A DNA stretch of 64,000 nt from Aquisalinus sp. (GTDB lineage: Bacteria > Pseudomonadota > Alphaproteobacteria > Caulobacterales > Parvularculaceae), in assembly GCA_022763115.1 (NCBI GenBank), contig JALEGJ010000047.1:81979-145978 (forward strand). The letters run 5' to 3'. Below are positions 26,842 through 35,791 of the stretch, piece by piece (positions within the stretch are counted from its first letter, which is position 1; every line of letters starts with the position of its first letter). The position numbers and the translations under genes are program-made. Under the pieces are notes generated by a model that saw only the letters and a list, made by a program, of their open reading frames with translations, was not told the origin of the DNA and made no database searches.

Positions 26842-28014
26842 ATGATCAAATTCCGTAACACCGCATCTCTCGCAGTTGTAGCCAGTTTGGCTGCGTTTTC
26901 AGCCGGTTCCGCAGCTCTTGCTGATGCCGAGCGACTGAGTACTGAAATTGGTGATGCGCCTGCTGCGCCCGTCACTTATGAGATTACAGAAATTGCCACT
27001 GGTCTCGAGACCGCCGCTTCTATTGCTTTTCTGCCTTCGGGAGACATGCTGGTGGCTGAAAAGGCCGGCCGGTTGCGCGTGATCCGGGATGGCGAACTGC
27101 TCTCTGACCCAGTTGCAGGCGTTCCGGAAGTGCACTTCCGGAGTCAAGCGGGTCTTTTTGATGTGGTTTTGCACCCTGAATTTGAGGAAAACAGCATCGT
27201 TTATCTCTCTTATGCGCACCCGGAAGGGCGCCGCAATACGCTAAGGCTCGCCAGGGCGCGGTTTGAGCCAACTTATGGCAGCGGGTCATTACAGGACCTT
27301 GAGGTAATTTTTACAGGTGAGTCATGGCGTACCACTTCTGCTCACTACGGTGGTCGGATCGCTTTTCTTAGTGACGGTACTCTTTTGCTGACGACGGGCG
27401 ATGGCTATCGCCATCGAGAGGAAGCGCAAAAGCTGGATAACCACTTTGGCAAGATTATTCGACTGAACGATGACGGCACTGTGCCTGCAGATAATCCTTT
27501 CGTCGATACGCAAGACGCCCTGCCGGAAATCTGGTCCTATGGCCATCGTAATCCGCAAGGGATTGTTTTTGATGATAAAAATAGCATCGTTTACGCGCAC
27601 GAGCATGGGCCCCGCGGTGGTGATGAGGTCAACATTATCGAGAAGGGCAATAATTACGGCTGGCCGGTCATCTGCTACTGCATCGATTATTCTGGCGCGC
27701 AGATTACACCATTCTCACAGATGGATGGCATGGAGCAGTCCATAGTCCATTATGAACCATCTATCGCCCCGTCCGGCTTTGCCATTTATGATGGAGATCA
27801 GTTCCCTGACTGGCAGGGTGATCTTTTTATTGGTGCGTTGGCCCACGAGCATGTGCGCCATCTCGAGCTCGAAAGCGGCCAGTTCGGAGCCCAGCAGGAA
27901 CACTTTGGTGATCTTGGTTCAAGGATCAGGGACGTAAGAGTCGGGCCAGACGGCTTCATGTATGTCTTGACCGATAAATCTGATGCCAGTGTGTTTCGGG
28001 TTTCCCCAAGATAA
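26842..28014 (+). CDS. PQQ-dependent sugar dehydrogenase (aldose/sorbosone dehydrogenase family)
   Basis: A 390-aa exported six-bladed beta-propeller. The signal peptide ends near SAGSAALADA. Family features include LETAASIAFLPSGDMLVAEK, RIAFLSDGTLLLTTGDGYR, SYGHRNPQGIVFDD and the cofactor/substrate loop YAHEHGPRGGDEVNII, then NYGWPVI and PSGFAIYDG. Soluble aldose sugar dehydrogenases of this type oxidise sugars with PQQ in the periplasm. No PQQ synthesis genes are nearby. It is a single gene with a 203-base gap before the autotransporter, which contains a GGTGG/CCACC inverted repeat but no T-run. Confidence 0.9.
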   Translation: MIKFRNTASLAVVASLAAFSAGSAALADAERLSTEIGDAPAAPVTYEITEIATGLETAASIAFLPSGDMLVAEKAGRLRVIRDGELLSDPVAGVPEVHFRSQAGLFDVVLHPEFEENSIVYLSYAHPEGRRNTLRLARARFEPTYGSGSLQDLEVIFTGESWRTTSAHYGGRIAFLSDGTLLLTTGDGYRHREEAQKLDNHFGKIIRLNDDGTVPADNPFVDTQDALPEIWSYGHRNPQGIVFDDKNSIVYAHEHGPRGGDEVNIIEKGNNYGWPVICYCIDYSGAQITPFSQMDGMEQSIVHYEPSIAPSGFAIYDGDQFPDWQGDLFIGALAHEHVRHLELESGQFGAQQEHFGDLGSRIRDVRVGPDGFMYVLTDKSDASVFRVSPR

Positions 28015-28217
28015 GCTGCGTTAACCAGGCCTTATAGTTCGGTAAGGTGGAATTTAACCCACCGTTAACCACTTGCAAAGTCAGGCTTTCTGGGCGAGAC
28101 AGTCCAGACGCGAATTTGCGGTGTATTGATGGTGGGGTTTGAAGGGGCTCGAGTGCGAGGCTCGTCACGCTGACTGGCTCTGCCAGCGGCATCTCCAGAG
28201 CATAACGGGAGTATCTG

Positions 28218-31200
28218 ATGGCTAAAGTTTGTCACCAGTCAGCAGGCAATAACATGAAAAAAAATTACACAGGCCGGGCTTTTCGTATGGCTCTTTTACT
28301 CGGTGCCAGCTTTGCCGCTCCGGGTCTGTTCACGGCGGCCCATGCGCAGGTGACAGAAAGTGGTGACATAACGACCCCTATCAATACCTCAACGGCTGAT
28401 AATGGCAGTGCCGCAGACGTCATCCTTGACGGCACTATAACGGTAGAAGAGGGCACAGCCGTATCTGTCGACTCCGACAACACGTTCACGAACAATGGAA
28501 CGATCACCGTTAATGCATCCGATGATAGTGTTGGTGTGCTGCTAGGCGCTGGTTTTACAGGTGGGTTCACAAATTCAGGAACAATCACGATGGAGCAAAG
28601 TGACGCTCAGCGTGACGAGGATGCAGAAGGTGACTCGCCCCCGGATTATAACGATAATCGCGCTGCCATTCTTGTAGGCTCAGGCGGAACCTTTACGGGA
28701 GATATTCTGCTTGATGCTTCAAGCCGTGTTAGTGTTTTCGGCGACTTGTCGGCGGGTTTCCGCGTTTCTGGCGATCTTGTCGGTGATACACAAATTGACG
28801 GTGATTTCAGTATTACCGGCGCAAATTCCCAAGCTGTTGATATTTCAGGTAATATATTGGGAGATGTTATATTTGGTGCTGGTAGTTCCATAGCGGTCGG
28901 GGGAGCTGGTAGTACAGGAGTCCTCGTTGACGGTAACATTGATGGCGCTTTTGTGTTTGGTGGCGTTATGCAAGTTACTGGCTATACGGACCTTTCTCCC
29001 GACGATGAAGGTGATGAAGAGCAGTTGGCATTGCAAGGAGGTGCCGGTGTTGAGGTTAATGGCGATGTGACAGGCGGTGTTTTGATTAACGGTGCCGTCC
29101 CGAACGGGCAGTTGCCAGAGGCCGAAGAGGGCGAGGATCCGATGCTCAATCCTGCAAATGCGTCTATCACTTCTCTTGGAGGGGCTCCGGCGATAAAAAT
29201 TTCTGGCTCAACGATTGGCCTTGTTGATAATTCTGGCCTTGCAGATCCAGATACATACGGCGATTTTGGGTTCATAAATCGTGGCGTAATTTCCTCTCAA
29301 GGTATCTACGAAGGAATCGATACATTTGGTATACTCTTTGATAATGCAACCGTAGAAGGTGGAATAAGAAATGACGGGACTTTGCGAAGCTTGTCAGTTA
29401 TTGCTGACGCAACGTCTGTTTTAATAAACAATACAATATCGCCTACGGTTTTTACTGGCGGTGTGATTGAAACTCAAGCATTTGGCACGGCAGAGGTGCC
29501 GATTTCAGCTGTCGGCGTCCTTATACAAGGCTCGTCACAAGTAAACGAGTTTACTAATTCTGGCATTATTAACACCATTTTAACGAGTGATTTAGGGGAG
29601 TCTGTCGGTGTAAGAGATGAATCCGGTAGCATAGCAGCGGTAACCAATTCTGGTGTTATAGCCGCCAGATCGTTAGATGATCTCGGAACAGATAATGTGT
29701 TGGATGATCCAGAGACAGATGATAATGAGGCGACACCTCGTGTCGCCAATATAGCAATGGATTTCTCTGCTAACACATCCGGCATTACTATTACCAACAC
29801 TGTATCTGATACTTTCAGTGGTAATCTTGCTGACCGGGCAAACTTTGGTAACGTTATTGGCGATGTGCTTACGGGCTCAGGTGATGATTCGTACATTGCC
29901 GATGCGGGTTCAACAGTTGGAAACATCTCGCTGGGGCTCGGTAATGATCTAATGGACCTGTCAATGACGGCTTCGATTGAAGGTAGCGTGGAATTCGGAG
30001 ACGGTGATGACACCTTCAATCTCTCAAATGCTTCCATTTTAGGCGATGTTTTCTTCGGCGTTGGTAATGACGTTTTGAACCTCAGTGATGAGTCCACGTT
30101 CGATGGCGCGCTCAATGACTCCGATGGTTTACTCAGCATCAGTCTTGCAACTGACTCAGTGATGAATATCCGAAATGCGGACACAATTGGGTTGTCTTCA
30201 CTTTCAGTCGATGGCACATCAACTCTCGGGATTGCGATCGCGGACCAAGGGGCGGGTTCGACAATGCTGGATATCTCCGGGCTGGCAAGTTTTGATGCAG
30301 GCGCAACAATCAAGCCAATCTTCTTGGGCGGCGTGCCTTCGGCTAATGTAAACACGTTTGATATCATTTCTGCCGGAACGCTGAATGCTGATATTGCCGA
30401 TCTGAATGCTAATCTGCAAAATAGTTCCGATACGCCGTTCTTGTTTAACTTCAGTCTGGACAATCCCGACGGAACAAATGATATCGTTCTTTCGGTTAAT
30501 CGAAAGACTACAGAAGAGCTTGGCATTGCAGCTGCTTTGGCGCCTGCGCTTGATCCTACGATTGAAGCCCTTAATCGTGACCTGGATCTTGGTGTACTGA
30601 TCTTTAATCTTTCAAGTCAGGAAGAATTTCAGGAAGCATTTGGCCAGTTGGTTGCTGGCCCTCTTGATGCGCCATTAGCTTATGCGCGTGCTCAGACTAA
30701 CTCTGTTACCAGTATCATTACCCAACGCTTGGATATGGCCCGCAATAGCGGTGACTACGGACGGACTTTCTGGCTTCAGGAAGAAACTTACTTCGTGAAC
30801 CGTGATGAAGATGAGGCATCAAACGGTTTTGATGGTGGTGGCTTTGCTGTTGCTGCCGGTGTTGACATGAGTGTGAACGACACGATTGATGCAATCGGCC
30901 TTAGTGCGTCTTTCTCATCAGCCAGATATGACGAGCAGACAGGTGAGGATTTCCCTTTCAACCGGGTGACTTATGGTCTTGGGGCTTATGGCGCGGCATC
31001 TATGGGTAAAGTGCAGATAGATGCGCGTGCAGAGTATTCTTGGGCAGACAGTGATTCGGAGCGGAACGTAATTATTGGCGGACAGCGTCGCAGAGCCGAT
31101 GGTGAATGGGAAGGTACGCAAGTTGCTGCCAGTGGTCGTGTATCATACGAGGCTGACGTGCGAGGTTACGCGGTAGAACCATTTGCCAGCCTGGACTACC

Positions 31201-31610
31201 TCTCCCTTGAGGAAGATGCTTACACTGAAACCGGCGGTCAGGGCATAAACCTGATCGTAGCTGACCGTGAGGCGGACAGTCTTCGGACGAATATAGGCGT
31301 CAAGGCAGGCAAAGTATTTGAGATTGAGCCAAATGCTTACGATACCGGTATTCCAGGTACGATCCACCCGCAATTTACGCTTGCATGGTCTCAAGAGCTA
31401 ATCGACGAGGATATCGAAGCTACCTATACTTATGAAAGCGGTGGTGAGAGCTTCACATTGTTCTCGGAGCCTGAGGATGGAGCGGCTATTATTGGTGCTG
31501 ACGTGGCTTATGAGAACGAATACGCAAAGGTTCACATTGGTGCTTCTGGAACGTTCGGCGACACGACAGATGTGTTCATTCTGCGCGCGGGCGTTGGGTT
31601 GAAGTGGTAA
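28218..31610 (+). CDS. Autotransporter with beta-barrel domain (type V secretion)
   Basis: A 1130-aa outer-membrane autotransporter. GGGAG at 28207-28211 supports the ATG at 28218. The signal peptide, ending near TAAHAQ, is extended in front of the hydrophobic core by MAKVCHQSAGNNMKKNYTGR. The passenger (about 45-830) is glycine-, asparagine- and aspartate-rich with repeated beta-helix turns, including a run of GSGDDSY, GLGNDLMDL, GDGDDTFNL and GVGNDVLNL motifs near residues 555-620. The translocator domain (about 850-1130) starts after YARAQTNSVTSI and ends in FILRAGVGLKW, an aromatic C-terminus typical of outer-membrane barrels. The target or adhesive role is unknown. Confidence 0.9.
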   Translation: MAKVCHQSAGNNMKKNYTGRAFRMALLLGASFAAPGLFTAAHAQVTESGDITTPINTSTADNGSAADVILDGTITVEEGTAVSVDSDNTFTNNGTITVNASDDSVGVLLGAGFTGGFTNSGTITMEQSDAQRDEDAEGDSPPDYNDNRAAILVGSGGTFTGDILLDASSRVSVFGDLSAGFRVSGDLVGDTQIDGDFSITGANSQAVDISGNILGDVIFGAGSSIAVGGAGSTGVLVDGNIDGAFVFGGVMQVTGYTDLSPDDEGDEEQLALQGGAGVEVNGDVTGGVLINGAVPNGQLPEAEEGEDPMLNPANASITSLGGAPAIKISGSTIGLVDNSGLADPDTYGDFGFINRGVISSQGIYEGIDTFGILFDNATVEGGIRNDGTLRSLSVIADATSVLINNTISPTVFTGGVIETQAFGTAEVPISAVGVLIQGSSQVNEFTNSGIINTILTSDLGESVGVRDESGSIAAVTNSGVIAARSLDDLGTDNVLDDPETDDNEATPRVANIAMDFSANTSGITITNTVSDTFSGNLADRANFGNVIGDVLTGSGDDSYIADAGSTVGNISLGLGNDLMDLSMTASIEGSVEFGDGDDTFNLSNASILGDVFFGVGNDVLNLSDESTFDGALNDSDGLLSISLATDSVMNIRNADTIGLSSLSVDGTSTLGIAIADQGAGSTMLDISGLASFDAGATIKPIFLGGVPSANVNTFDIISAGTLNADIADLNANLQNSSDTPFLFNFSLDNPDGTNDIVLSVNRKTTEELGIAAALAPALDPTIEALNRDLDLGVLIFNLSSQEEFQEAFGQLVAGPLDAPLAYARAQTNSVTSIITQRLDMARNSGDYGRTFWLQEETYFVNRDEDEASNGFDGGGFAVAAGVDMSVNDTIDAIGLSASFSSARYDEQTGEDFPFNRVTYGLGAYGAASMGKVQIDARAEYSWADSDSERNVIIGGQRRRADGEWEGTQVAASGRVSYEADVRGYAVEPFASLDYLSLEEDAYTETGGQGINLIVADREADSLRTNIGVKAGKVFEIEPNAYDTGIPGTIHPQFTLAWSQELIDEDIEATYTYESGGESFTLFSEPEDGAAIIGADVAYENEYAKVHIGASGTFGDTTDVFILRAGVGLKW

Positions 31611-31678
31611 GCTGATTTTTTTCAGTTCTATAGCATGTCTGCACTATCGGTATGCAGATTTCTCAGGTGCGAATTTAT

Positions 31679-33790
31679 ATGAGTTCACATCAGTCTGCTG
31701 AAGTTCCTGAGGCAAAAAAAGTTGATACTGAGATAATTCAGCATGGGCAGAAGCGCTTGGACCCCTATAGCTGGATGAAAGACGAGAACTGGCAGCAGGT
31801 TTTGCGAGAACCTGATCATTTGCGTGAAGACATTCGACAACACCTTGAACGTGAGGCCAAATATTATGAGGCGCTGACAGCGGGGCTGGAGCCATTACGA
31901 CAAACTCTCGTTCGCGAAATGAGGGGAAGAATCCAGGAAGAGGATAGCACGGTTCCAGTTCCGGATGGGCCCTACGCATATTACTCCAGGTTTCGCGAAG
32001 GGGGTAATTACAGGGTTTTTTGCAGAATGCCGCGGGATGGCGGTGAAGAGACCATTCTCTATGATGGCGATGATGAGGCGGGGGATAGTGAGTTTTTTTC
32101 GGTAGGCTCCGTTGTCACTTCGCCCGACCATAATTTTCTAATATGCAGCACAGATCGCGTCGGCTCAGAGTATTACAATATACAAGTAAGAGACTTGACG
32201 ACCGGGAGTGACATCGGGACCCCGATCAAAAATACATCTGGTGAAGCTGTTTGGGCGTCAGACTCGAAAAGCTTCTTTTATATCGAACGTGATGCCAGTC
32301 AGCGCCCTAAAAGGGTCAGGCACCATGTTATTGGTGATAATCCAGATGCAGATCGTATCGTTTACGAAGAAGCAGACGATGGCATGTTTCTAAGTATTGG
32401 AAAAACCACTAGCGGTAAATTCATTATTATTCACATCGGAGATCAGGTTACAACGGAATCATGGTTCATCCCTGCTAACGAGCCCTTTTCTGATCCGGTG
32501 ATTTTCGCCCCCCGTATTATACAGCAAGAGTATTATGTCGATCACGTTGAGGACTGGTTTTTCATAAGAACAAATCAGGGCGGTGCAATAGATTTCAAGA
32601 TTGTGCGTGCATCCGTTGTTAACCCGTCGCGAGAAAACTGGCAGACAGTCATCCCTCACAGAGAGGGTACGCTTATTAGTGAATTCACTACATTCAAAGA
32701 GTATTTAGTGCGTGCTGAGCGTAAAGATGCGCGCCCGTGCATAGTTGTTAGTGACTATGAGGGAAATGAGAGTGAGATAGATTTTGAGGAAGCGGCCTAT
32801 AGCGTCTGGTATGAAGACGGCCGGGAATATGAAACAGATATTCTGCGTTTTCATTATGAGAGTATGTCGAGGTCGACCGAAATTATTGATTACAATATGC
32901 GCACGGGTCGGCGGGAGCTACGAAAACAGCGCAGCATACCTAGCGGGCACAACCCTGAGCTTTATATTGTTGAGCGTCTTGATGCTATTGCATCAGATGG
33001 CGCAAAAGTTCCAGTTGTTGTCTTGAGGCTAAAAGATACAGCCCTGGATGGCTCGGCACCGCTTCTGCTTTATGGATACGGATCTTATGGCGCCTACATT
33101 GATGATGGCTTTTCTTCAAACATCCTGTCTCTGGTGGATAGGGGAGTCGTCTATGCCCTTGCTCATATCCGTGGTGGCTCAGCAAAGGGACAGAGGTGGT
33201 ACCTTGATGGCAAGCTCGGCAAGAAAATGAACAGTTTCACTGATTTTATCGCCGCCGCGGAGTTGCTTATTGATAATGGGTACACGTCAAAGGGACGAAT
33301 TGTGAGTTATGGTGGTTCAGCTGGCGGTCTTTTGGTCGGTGCGTCAGTCAACTTGCGCCCGGACTTGTTCGGTGGTGTGCTGGCAGCGGTGCCTTTCGTT
33401 GATGTTCTGAATACGATCTCTGATGATACACTGCCTTTGACGCCGCCGGAATGGCCAGAATGGGGAGATCCAATTCACGATATTGAAGGGTACAACTGGA
33501 TTTCTCAGTACTCACCTTATGATAATATAAAGGCTGGCGAAGTTTACCCGCCCATATTAGCCACAGGAGGGCTGACAGATTACAGGGTTACCTATTGGGA
33601 AATGGCAAAATGGATTGCCCGGATGCGTGATGAAACAACGGGTGGCCCGTTCCTGTTACGGATGAACATGAAGGCAGGTCATGGTGGCTCTGCGGCACGA
33701 TTTGAACAGTTGGAAGAGCGAGCTCATCTTTTTGCGTTCGCTCTTGATCTGTGGGGGTTGCGCGACAAACAGCCTGTAAAGCATCACTAA
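31679..33790 (+). CDS. ptrB: Oligopeptidase B-like prolyl oligopeptidase (S9A)
   Basis: A 703-aa serine peptidase; the ATG at 31679 starts MSSHQSAEVPEAKKVDTEI, and an earlier ATG at 31652 would add nine residues. The N-terminal seven-bladed propeller region (about 75-400) is followed by the alpha/beta hydrolase domain beginning YGSYGAYIDDGFSS. Catalytic triad: Ser547 (YGGSAGGLLVG), Asp634 (GGLTDYRV) and His668 (KAGHGGSA). The oligopeptidase B landmarks AHIRGGSAKGQRWYLDGK and RLDPYSWMKDENW are present. It has no signal peptide, so it is cytosolic, cutting short peptides after basic residues. It lies 68 bases after the autotransporter. Confidence 0.92.
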   Translation: MSSHQSAEVPEAKKVDTEIIQHGQKRLDPYSWMKDENWQQVLREPDHLREDIRQHLEREAKYYEALTAGLEPLRQTLVREMRGRIQEEDSTVPVPDGPYAYYSRFREGGNYRVFCRMPRDGGEETILYDGDDEAGDSEFFSVGSVVTSPDHNFLICSTDRVGSEYYNIQVRDLTTGSDIGTPIKNTSGEAVWASDSKSFFYIERDASQRPKRVRHHVIGDNPDADRIVYEEADDGMFLSIGKTTSGKFIIIHIGDQVTTESWFIPANEPFSDPVIFAPRIIQQEYYVDHVEDWFFIRTNQGGAIDFKIVRASVVNPSRENWQTVIPHREGTLISEFTTFKEYLVRAERKDARPCIVVSDYEGNESEIDFEEAAYSVWYEDGREYETDILRFHYESMSRSTEIIDYNMRTGRRELRKQRSIPSGHNPELYIVERLDAIASDGAKVPVVVLRLKDTALDGSAPLLLYGYGSYGAYIDDGFSSNILSLVDRGVVYALAHIRGGSAKGQRWYLDGKLGKKMNSFTDFIAAAELLIDNGYTSKGRIVSYGGSAGGLLVGASVNLRPDLFGGVLAAVPFVDVLNTISDDTLPLTPPEWPEWGDPIHDIEGYNWISQYSPYDNIKAGEVYPPILATGGLTDYRVTYWEMAKWIARMRDETTGGPFLLRMNMKAGHGGSAARFEQLEERAHLFAFALDLWGLRDKQPVKHH

Positions 33791-33793
33791 AAC

Positions 33794-35677
33794 TCAGGTG
33801 CATGCGAAGTCAGTTTCGCTGATGCGCTGACAGTGATCAACCCAGCCATAGGTATCCCAATAATCGACAAGACCGATATCTCTTGCAAAATTCTTAAAGG
33901 CAGGTTGTTGGCGTGCTTCTTTGCCATAAGGAGACCAGATGTTACCAAGGGATATTTCGTTCCAGGGAGAACTGATCTCCTTAAAAACTTCAAATGCTTT
34001 CTCGGGTTCGCCAAGCCTAACCAGAAAGTATGGAATCAACCCCTCTTTTAGAGGTTCACCATTATTGAGGTGCTGATCAATAATTGACAGTGCTTCATCA
34101 CGTTTGATCTGATCGTTGCTTAGTGATCCTGCTATGAGAACATCAATTTCTTCTCCTGAAAATTCGGTGATAACCCCCAATTTGAAGATAGGGCCAATTA
34201 GCCGCTGTGCGCGTTCAGGCTCGCCGCGCACAGCTGCAGCCTCGCCAAGCAGCCAGTTAGCCGGCAGGAACCCCAGCATCAGTGCCTGCCGTGCTAGACT
34301 TTCTCCCTTGTCGACATTGTCTTGCATGATATGAAAATAGGCAAGGCCATTTAATCCGTATGGAAACTTGGGGTCAAGTTCAACAACACGTTCGAAATAT
34401 GTTTGTCCCTCACGCAGGCGCCCAACCTGAAGCAGGGCAAGGCCATAGTAATGCAAGATTTCTACGTTACGTGGATCCAGCTCCAGAGCGCGGTCCAGTG
34501 ACTTCTGCATTTGTACATATTTGCGTTGCTGCATATAGGTTGCGCCAAGAATCGCATGGCCGTCTGCGAGATTAGGATCAATGCTGATTGAACGCAAAGC
34601 ATTCGTTTCGGCTTTTATCCAATGCTCTTCCAGATCAACATCAGCATAGGTTGGCATTTGCATGTAGGCTTCAGCAAGTGCTGCCCAGGCGCGGGCGAAC
34701 TTGGGGTCCTCTTCCAGAGCTGCTTCATAGAAGGCAATAGCTCTTGGCAGCGCATCGCCCACACGTGGGATGCTGGCTTCGTGTCCCTGAAGAAAAAAGG
34801 CATAAGCTTCAGGGCTGGTAGTAGCTTTCTCAACCAGACGTTCACCCTCATTGACGTTAAGGACGATCTCCAGTTCTTCAGATACCGCTCGTGCGATTTT
34901 TTCCTGAACGTCAAAAATATCTGCAACGGCGTCATTGTAGCTTTCGGACCAGATGACGTAGCCGTCAGCAATCTCGACAAGCTGAACGGATATTCGAAAA
35001 CGGCCGTCCTGTTCCCTGATGGAACCGGTGAGAACATGGTCAACATTTAAGGAGGCACCGATGAGTTCGAGATTCCCGGCGGACTGCTTCATGGCAAAAG
35101 ATGACGTTCGTCCGGCAACGCGCAAATCTTCAAGGCGGAATAAAGCGTTCAGCAACTCCTCAGCAATGCCATCAGCAAAATATCCTTGATCCTGATTAGC
35201 GCTGAGATCTGTAAAGGGCAGAACAGCAATGGAAATTTTTTCTTCGCCATGGAAGTGGTTCTCATCGGCAAGTCCCATGGGCGCTTGCCCGACTACTTCG
35301 ACCGGTGCTGTCTCTGCAGGCACGTCAGCTCGCTGGATACTTGGTTTGTCTGGCGTTATGAAGTCCGCCCCAATTAAAACGAGCACGATTGTTGCGGCAC
35401 CATAAATTGCATAGTCAAATTTGAAGCCGGATTTTGCCTGTGCGTTGTCGCCAGCTGCCTTGGCGGACCGTTTGGACCAGAAGCCCCAGTTGATAAGCAT
35501 GACGACCGGGAAAAGAATGATCAACAGCAGGACCATTGCTGAGTTTACCCAGTCCGGCAGATTCAATGCCGGTACCATAATTTCTGCGATTTGCATGATG
35601 ATCCAGCCGACCATCAGATAAATGACGACAACGCGGGTGATCGGTCGATCAGAAAGGGCAGCAAGTAATTTTTCCAT
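33794..35677 (-). CDS. Membrane-anchored TolB_N/TPR protein
   Basis: A 627-aa protein. Two hydrophobic helices (about 18-38 and 44-66) plus a third near 88-105 are followed by a TolB-amino-terminal/FlgO-like domain, ISIAVLPFTDLSANQDQGYFADGIAEEL, ending VIWSESYNDAVADIFDVQEKIA. About eight tetratricopeptide-like repeats follow, with NPNLADGHAILGATY- and DPRNVEILHYYGLAL-type helices. The same architecture occurs behind adenylate cyclase or winged-helix domains in other proteobacteria; here neither is present and the protein starts with membrane helices. It is probably a signalling or scaffold protein in the periplasm. It converges on ptrB with a three-base gap. Confidence 0.82.
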   Translation of the reverse strand: MEKLLAALSDRPITRVVVIYLMVGWIIMQIAEIMVPALNLPDWVNSAMVLLLIILFPVVMLINWGFWSKRSAKAAGDNAQAKSGFKFDYAIYGAATIVLVLIGADFITPDKPSIQRADVPAETAPVEVVGQAPMGLADENHFHGEEKISIAVLPFTDLSANQDQGYFADGIAEELLNALFRLEDLRVAGRTSSFAMKQSAGNLELIGASLNVDHVLTGSIREQDGRFRISVQLVEIADGYVIWSESYNDAVADIFDVQEKIARAVSEELEIVLNVNEGERLVEKATTSPEAYAFFLQGHEASIPRVGDALPRAIAFYEAALEEDPKFARAWAALAEAYMQMPTYADVDLEEHWIKAETNALRSISIDPNLADGHAILGATYMQQRKYVQMQKSLDRALELDPRNVEILHYYGLALLQVGRLREGQTYFERVVELDPKFPYGLNGLAYFHIMQDNVDKGESLARQALMLGFLPANWLLGEAAAVRGEPERAQRLIGPIFKLGVITEFSGEEIDVLIAGSLSNDQIKRDEALSIIDQHLNNGEPLKEGLIPYFLVRLGEPEKAFEVFKEISSPWNEISLGNIWSPYGKEARQQPAFKNFARDIGLVDYWDTYGWVDHCQRISETDFACT

Positions 35678-35791
35678 GATGTTATGTTATCCCGTATGCT
35701 GGTCTGTGGGCAAGGCTTTGCTTGTCAGGGTTTGCTTTTTGCAGAAGGCCTGCTAGCCTTCATTGAGGGAAAACTGTCGTGAGGGAGTGAC

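Noticed and set aside
29474-30526. 350-codon minus-strand frame rich in Ser and Pro opposite the autotransporter
   Set aside because: It lies wholly inside the repetitive passenger, whose Gly/Asp/Asn codons give long open antisense frames. No start signal or domain was seen.
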